DNA from: Burkholderiaceae bacterium
GTDB taxonomy: Bacteria > Pseudomonadota > Gammaproteobacteria > Burkholderiales > Burkholderiaceae
Length of the DNA: 18,044 nt
Assembly: GCA_947461335.1 (NCBI GenBank)
Contig: CANHLB010000011.1
Location: 1 to 18,044 of the forward strand
Direction of reading: 5' to 3'
The notes under the pieces were generated by a model. It was not told where the DNA came from. It made no database searches and saw only the letters and a list, made by a program, of their open reading frames with translations. The translations under genes and the position numbers were made by a program. Shown piece by piece: positions 15,567 through 18,044 of the stretch (the first letter of the stretch is position 1; every line of letters starts with the position of its first letter).

Positions 15567-16475
15567 TTAGCTTTTGGGTTTATTCGATACACCAGATACA
15601 ACATGGCCAGTTGGAGCTACTGAGGCAGCCGATTGGCAATGACCAGTTTGATCGTCAAAGAAAAAGTCCGGTTCGAATTCTCTTAAGAATTCACTCTTAG
15701 ATAAGCCGCCTAAGAACATCGCTTCATCGACATCAATACCCCATGCCATAAGTGTGCGTATGGCACGCTCATGTGCAGGTGCAGAGCGGGCAGTTACTAA
15801 GGCAGTACGAATACGCATACCATTCTCACTAGTGGAGCGTTGCAGTCTATGTAGTGCCTCTAGCAAGGGTTTAAAGGGACCTGGTGGCAATGGGATATCA
15901 ACCTTTTTGCTTTCGTGATCTACGAAAGCCTCTAGTCCTTTTTTCTGAAACACTTGCTCAGCTTCATCAGAGAAAAGCACTGCGTCACCGTCAAATGCAA
16001 TGCGAATTTCATTAGGATGAGACTCTGCAGTTTTACTGGACTCAGGATAGACACGCGCTGCTGGAAAGCCTGCATCGATCGTTGCCCTCACATCATCTTC
16101 GTTAGCAGATAAAAAAAGGTTGGCGTGTAATGAGCGTAGGTAGTGATAAGGAGGGCGACCCCTTGTAAACACACCGCGCTCGAGGTGCAGGCCATGATGT
16201 TCTGCAGAGCGAAAGACGCGCAAACCGCTGACGGGATCGTTGCGAGAGAGGATAACTACTTCTACGCGTTGCTCATCTCCCTCATTAAAGGCCAAGAGTT
16301 TCTTAACCAGCGGAAATGCCACACCTTTTTGAGCCGCTTCGCTAAGCCGCTCAAGCTGTAACTTCATATAGGCACTGTCATCGGTAGATTCAAAGATGCG
16401 ATTCTCTTCTTCGAAATCAAACAGGGCGCGCGATGAGATCGCAACGACGAGTTTTCCGGTGAGCGTGTATGACAT
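15567..16475 (-). CDS. Cytosolic 5'-nucleotidase (5-nucleotidase family, PF06189 type)
   Basis: HAD-type phosphatase resembling the cN-I (NT5C1-like) family that dephosphorylates nucleoside 5'-monophosphates. The 302-residue product opens with the family segment VVAISSRALFDFEEEN (10-25) and has FTRGRPPYHYL, LFLSANEDDVRATIDAGFPAARVY, the Asp nucleophile motif FDGDAVLFSD (D162, D164), LVTARSAPAHERAIRTL and FLGGLSKSEFL. A late acidic motif FFFDDQTGH (about 272-280) completes the HAD active site. It lies 14 bases after ilvA and 12 bases before queF, so it is in the same operon, although no shared pathway is evident. Substrate preference cannot be read from the sequence. No Shine-Dalgarno is visible. 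Confidence 0.88.
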   Translation of the reverse strand: MSYTLTGKLVVAISSRALFDFEEENRIFESTDDSAYMKLQLERLSEAAQKGVAFPLVKKLLAFNEGDEQRVEVVILSRNDPVSGLRVFRSAEHHGLHLERGVFTRGRPPYHYLRSLHANLFLSANEDDVRATIDAGFPAARVYPESSKTAESHPNEIRIAFDGDAVLFSDEAEQVFQKKGLEAFVDHESKKVDIPLPPGPFKPLLEALHRLQRSTSENGMRIRTALVTARSAPAHERAIRTLMAWGIDVDEAMFLGGLSKSEFLREFEPDFFFDDQTGHCQSAASVAPTGHVVSGVSNKPKS

Positions 16476-16489
16476 TTACGTATTCAGTA

Positions 16490-18010
16490 TTATTTCAGGA
16501 ATAATCGATAAGCAGGATTACTGCTCTCATCCCAGTGGGGGTAAGCCAATTTCACTAAAAAGTTTTGGAATTTCTTCTGCTCATTCTTAGGAACTTGAAT
16601 ACCGACCAAAATCCGACCGTAATCTGCACCATGGTTGCGGTAATGGAACAAACTGATATTCCAGTTAGGTGCCATACTGGTTAAGAACTTCATCAAAGCA
16701 CCTGGGCGCTCCGGGAACTCAAAACGGTAGAGTAATTCATCTTTAGCAAGCGCAGAATGACCACCCACCATATGACGTAAATGAGATTTTGCTAATTCAT
16801 CATGTGTCAGATCAATAGTTGCAAACTTTGCTTTACGGAAATGTTTTGCAATCACCTCACTATCACCAGCTTTTTGTGTACTGATGCCAACAAAAATATG
16901 AGCTTCGCTTTGATCGCCAATGCGATAGTTAAATTCCGTAACATTGCGCTTACCGAGTAACTCGCAGAAGCGCTTGAAGGAACCGCGCTCTTCAGGAATA
17001 GTTACAGCAAAAATAGCTTCACGGAATTCACCAACATCAGCACGTTCTGCTACAAAGCGTAGTCGGCTAAAGTTCATATTGGCACCACAAGCAACGGCTA
17101 CCAAGGTTTTTTTCTTAAGCTGTTTCTTTTGAACATACTTCTTCATGCCGGCAATAGCTAAGGCTCCTGCAGGTTCAAGGATGCTACGGGTATCGGTAAA
17201 AACGTCGTTAATAGCAGCACAGATTTCATCGGTATCGACTATGACGATTTCATCAACAACTTTTTTACAGATCCGAAAGGTTTCTTTACCAACAAGTTTG
17301 ACGGCAGTGCCATCAGAAAAAAGACCTACATCTTTCATCTCAATGCGCTTGCCCGCCTTGAGTGATTGGTTCATAGCATCAGAGTCAGAGGCTTGAACAC
17401 CAATGACTTTTGTCTTTGGGCTCACTGCTTTGACATATTCACCAATGCCAGAAATTAAACCGCCACCACCAATGGCAACAAATACAGCATCGATTGGCTC
17501 TTGGTATTGCGCAAAAATTTCTTGGGCGATAGTGCCTTGCCCGGCGATCACATCTGGATCATCAAATGGATGAACAAAAGTCAGACCCCGTTTTTTACCT
17601 AAGAGCTCTGCGTACTTGAAAGCATCGCTATAGGATTCGCCGTGCAGAATGAGTTCTGTCCAAGATCCACCTCTGGCTTTGACAGCATCAATCTTGACGC
17701 TGGGAGTCGTAATCGGCATCACAATGACTGCCTTGCATTTCATTTTGGCAGCGGCAAGGGCTACGCCTTGAGCATGATTACCTGCAGAAGCTGCTATTAC
17801 TCCGCGTTTTATGGCTAGAGGGGGTAAATGGGCCATCTTGTTATAGGCACCACGGAGTTTGAAGGAGAAAACAGGTTGGTTATCTTCCCTTTTTAGTAGG
17901 ACCTGATTGCCTAAACGTTTGGTAAGTTCAGGGGCGAGCTGGAGCTCGGTTTCTCTGGCTACGTCATAGACGCGAGCCGATAAAATTTTCTTTAAATAGT
18001 TCATTGCCAT
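16490..18010 (-). CDS. ilvA: Threonine ammonia-lyase, biosynthetic (IlvA)
   Basis: PLP enzyme that deaminates threonine to 2-oxobutanoate, the first step to isoleucine. The 506-residue product has the PLP Lys in FSFKLRGAYNKM (K51), SAGNHAQGVA (75-84) and the phosphate-binding glycine loop IGGGGLISG (180-188). Two ACT-like regulatory domains follow (about 330-415, with FAVTIPEERGSFKRF, and 420-505, with RFEFPERPGALMKF), as in the isoleucine-inhibited E. coli enzyme (514 residues). The catabolic type would lack the second ACT domain. The start is at 18010 or two codons later at 18004; the N-terminus NYLKKIL is kept either way. It is the first gene in the window of a group with the 5'-nucleotidase and queF. 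Only 34 bases of its upstream region are visible. Confidence 0.97.
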   Translation of the reverse strand: MAMNYLKKILSARVYDVARETELQLAPELTKRLGNQVLLKREDNQPVFSFKLRGAYNKMAHLPPLAIKRGVIAASAGNHAQGVALAAAKMKCKAVIVMPITTPSVKIDAVKARGGSWTELILHGESYSDAFKYAELLGKKRGLTFVHPFDDPDVIAGQGTIAQEIFAQYQEPIDAVFVAIGGGGLISGIGEYVKAVSPKTKVIGVQASDSDAMNQSLKAGKRIEMKDVGLFSDGTAVKLVGKETFRICKKVVDEIVIVDTDEICAAINDVFTDTRSILEPAGALAIAGMKKYVQKKQLKKKTLVAVACGANMNFSRLRFVAERADVGEFREAIFAVTIPEERGSFKRFCELLGKRNVTEFNYRIGDQSEAHIFVGISTQKAGDSEVIAKHFRKAKFATIDLTHDELAKSHLRHMVGGHSALAKDELLYRFEFPERPGALMKFLTSMAPNWNISLFHYRNHGADYGRILVGIQVPKNEQKKFQNFLVKLAYPHWDESSNPAYRLFLK

Positions 18011-18030
18011 CCGAAGAGCGTACCACGGAT

Positions 18031-18043
18031 GGGCTCTAAGCCC
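18031..18043 (-). other. Small perfect inverted repeat upstream of ilvA
   Basis: GGGCT and AGCCC are separated by 3 bases (CTA on the plus strand), 20 bases before the ilvA ATG. It could be a leader hairpin or an operator; the window ends one base later, so its surroundings cannot be judged. Confidence 0.3.
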
Positions 18044-18044
18044 T

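Noticed and set aside
1..18044. Mobile elements, CRISPR arrays, tRNA or rRNA genes, or a horizontally acquired island.
   Set aside because: All genes are recognisable core functions with even composition, and no repeats, transposase motifs or RNA-gene signatures were seen.

Overview
The window looks like a core chromosomal segment of a betaproteobacterium of the order Burkholderiales with moderate GC content (roughly mid-40s % by eye). The small genome-style packing and the gene order point to Polynucleobacter or a close relative. That taxonomic call is an inference from gene content, the presence of HPr kinase next to ptsN and rapZ, and compact spacing; no search was run. I see no rRNA, tRNA, insertion sequence, phage gene or CRISPR array. 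No gap between genes exceeds 184 bases.

Left part (1-1613, plus strand): the 3' end of mutM overlaps mutY by 16 bases, forming an oxidised-guanine repair pair. mutY runs tail-to-tail into rapZ with a 56-base coding overlap.

Large minus-strand block (8011 down to 1558), read in transcription order: kdsD, kdsC, lptC, lptA, lptB, then hpf, ptsN, hprK, rapZ. The first five make Kdo and transport lipopolysaccharide. The last four are ribosome hibernation plus the nitrogen-PTS/HPr-kinase module. Most junctions are 4-base ATGA overlaps or gaps of 1-33 bases. The one real break is 184 bases between lptB and hpf, where rpoN sits in E. coli and many relatives. rpoN is absent here, and the gap holds only a possible 28-codon small ORF whose stop abuts the hpf ribosome binding site.

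Middle (8023-14657): a Kef-type cation/proton antiporter diverges from kdsD with only 11 bases between start codons. It converges on uvrA (minus). uvrA diverges from a YajR-like major facilitator transporter without the C-terminal YAM domain, followed by ssb.

Right part (14675-18044): a strong bidirectional terminator separates ssb from a convergent minus-strand group, ilvA - cytosolic 5'-nucleotidase - queF, with 12-14 base gaps.

Overall this is an ordinary housekeeping region. I found no new multi-gene system. The points worth a second look are the missing rpoN and the small ORF in its place, an unusual spacing in the MutY iron-sulfur motif, a RapZ tail without the enterobacterial RNA-binding residues, the truncated YajR-like transporter, and very short or SD-less 5' leaders.
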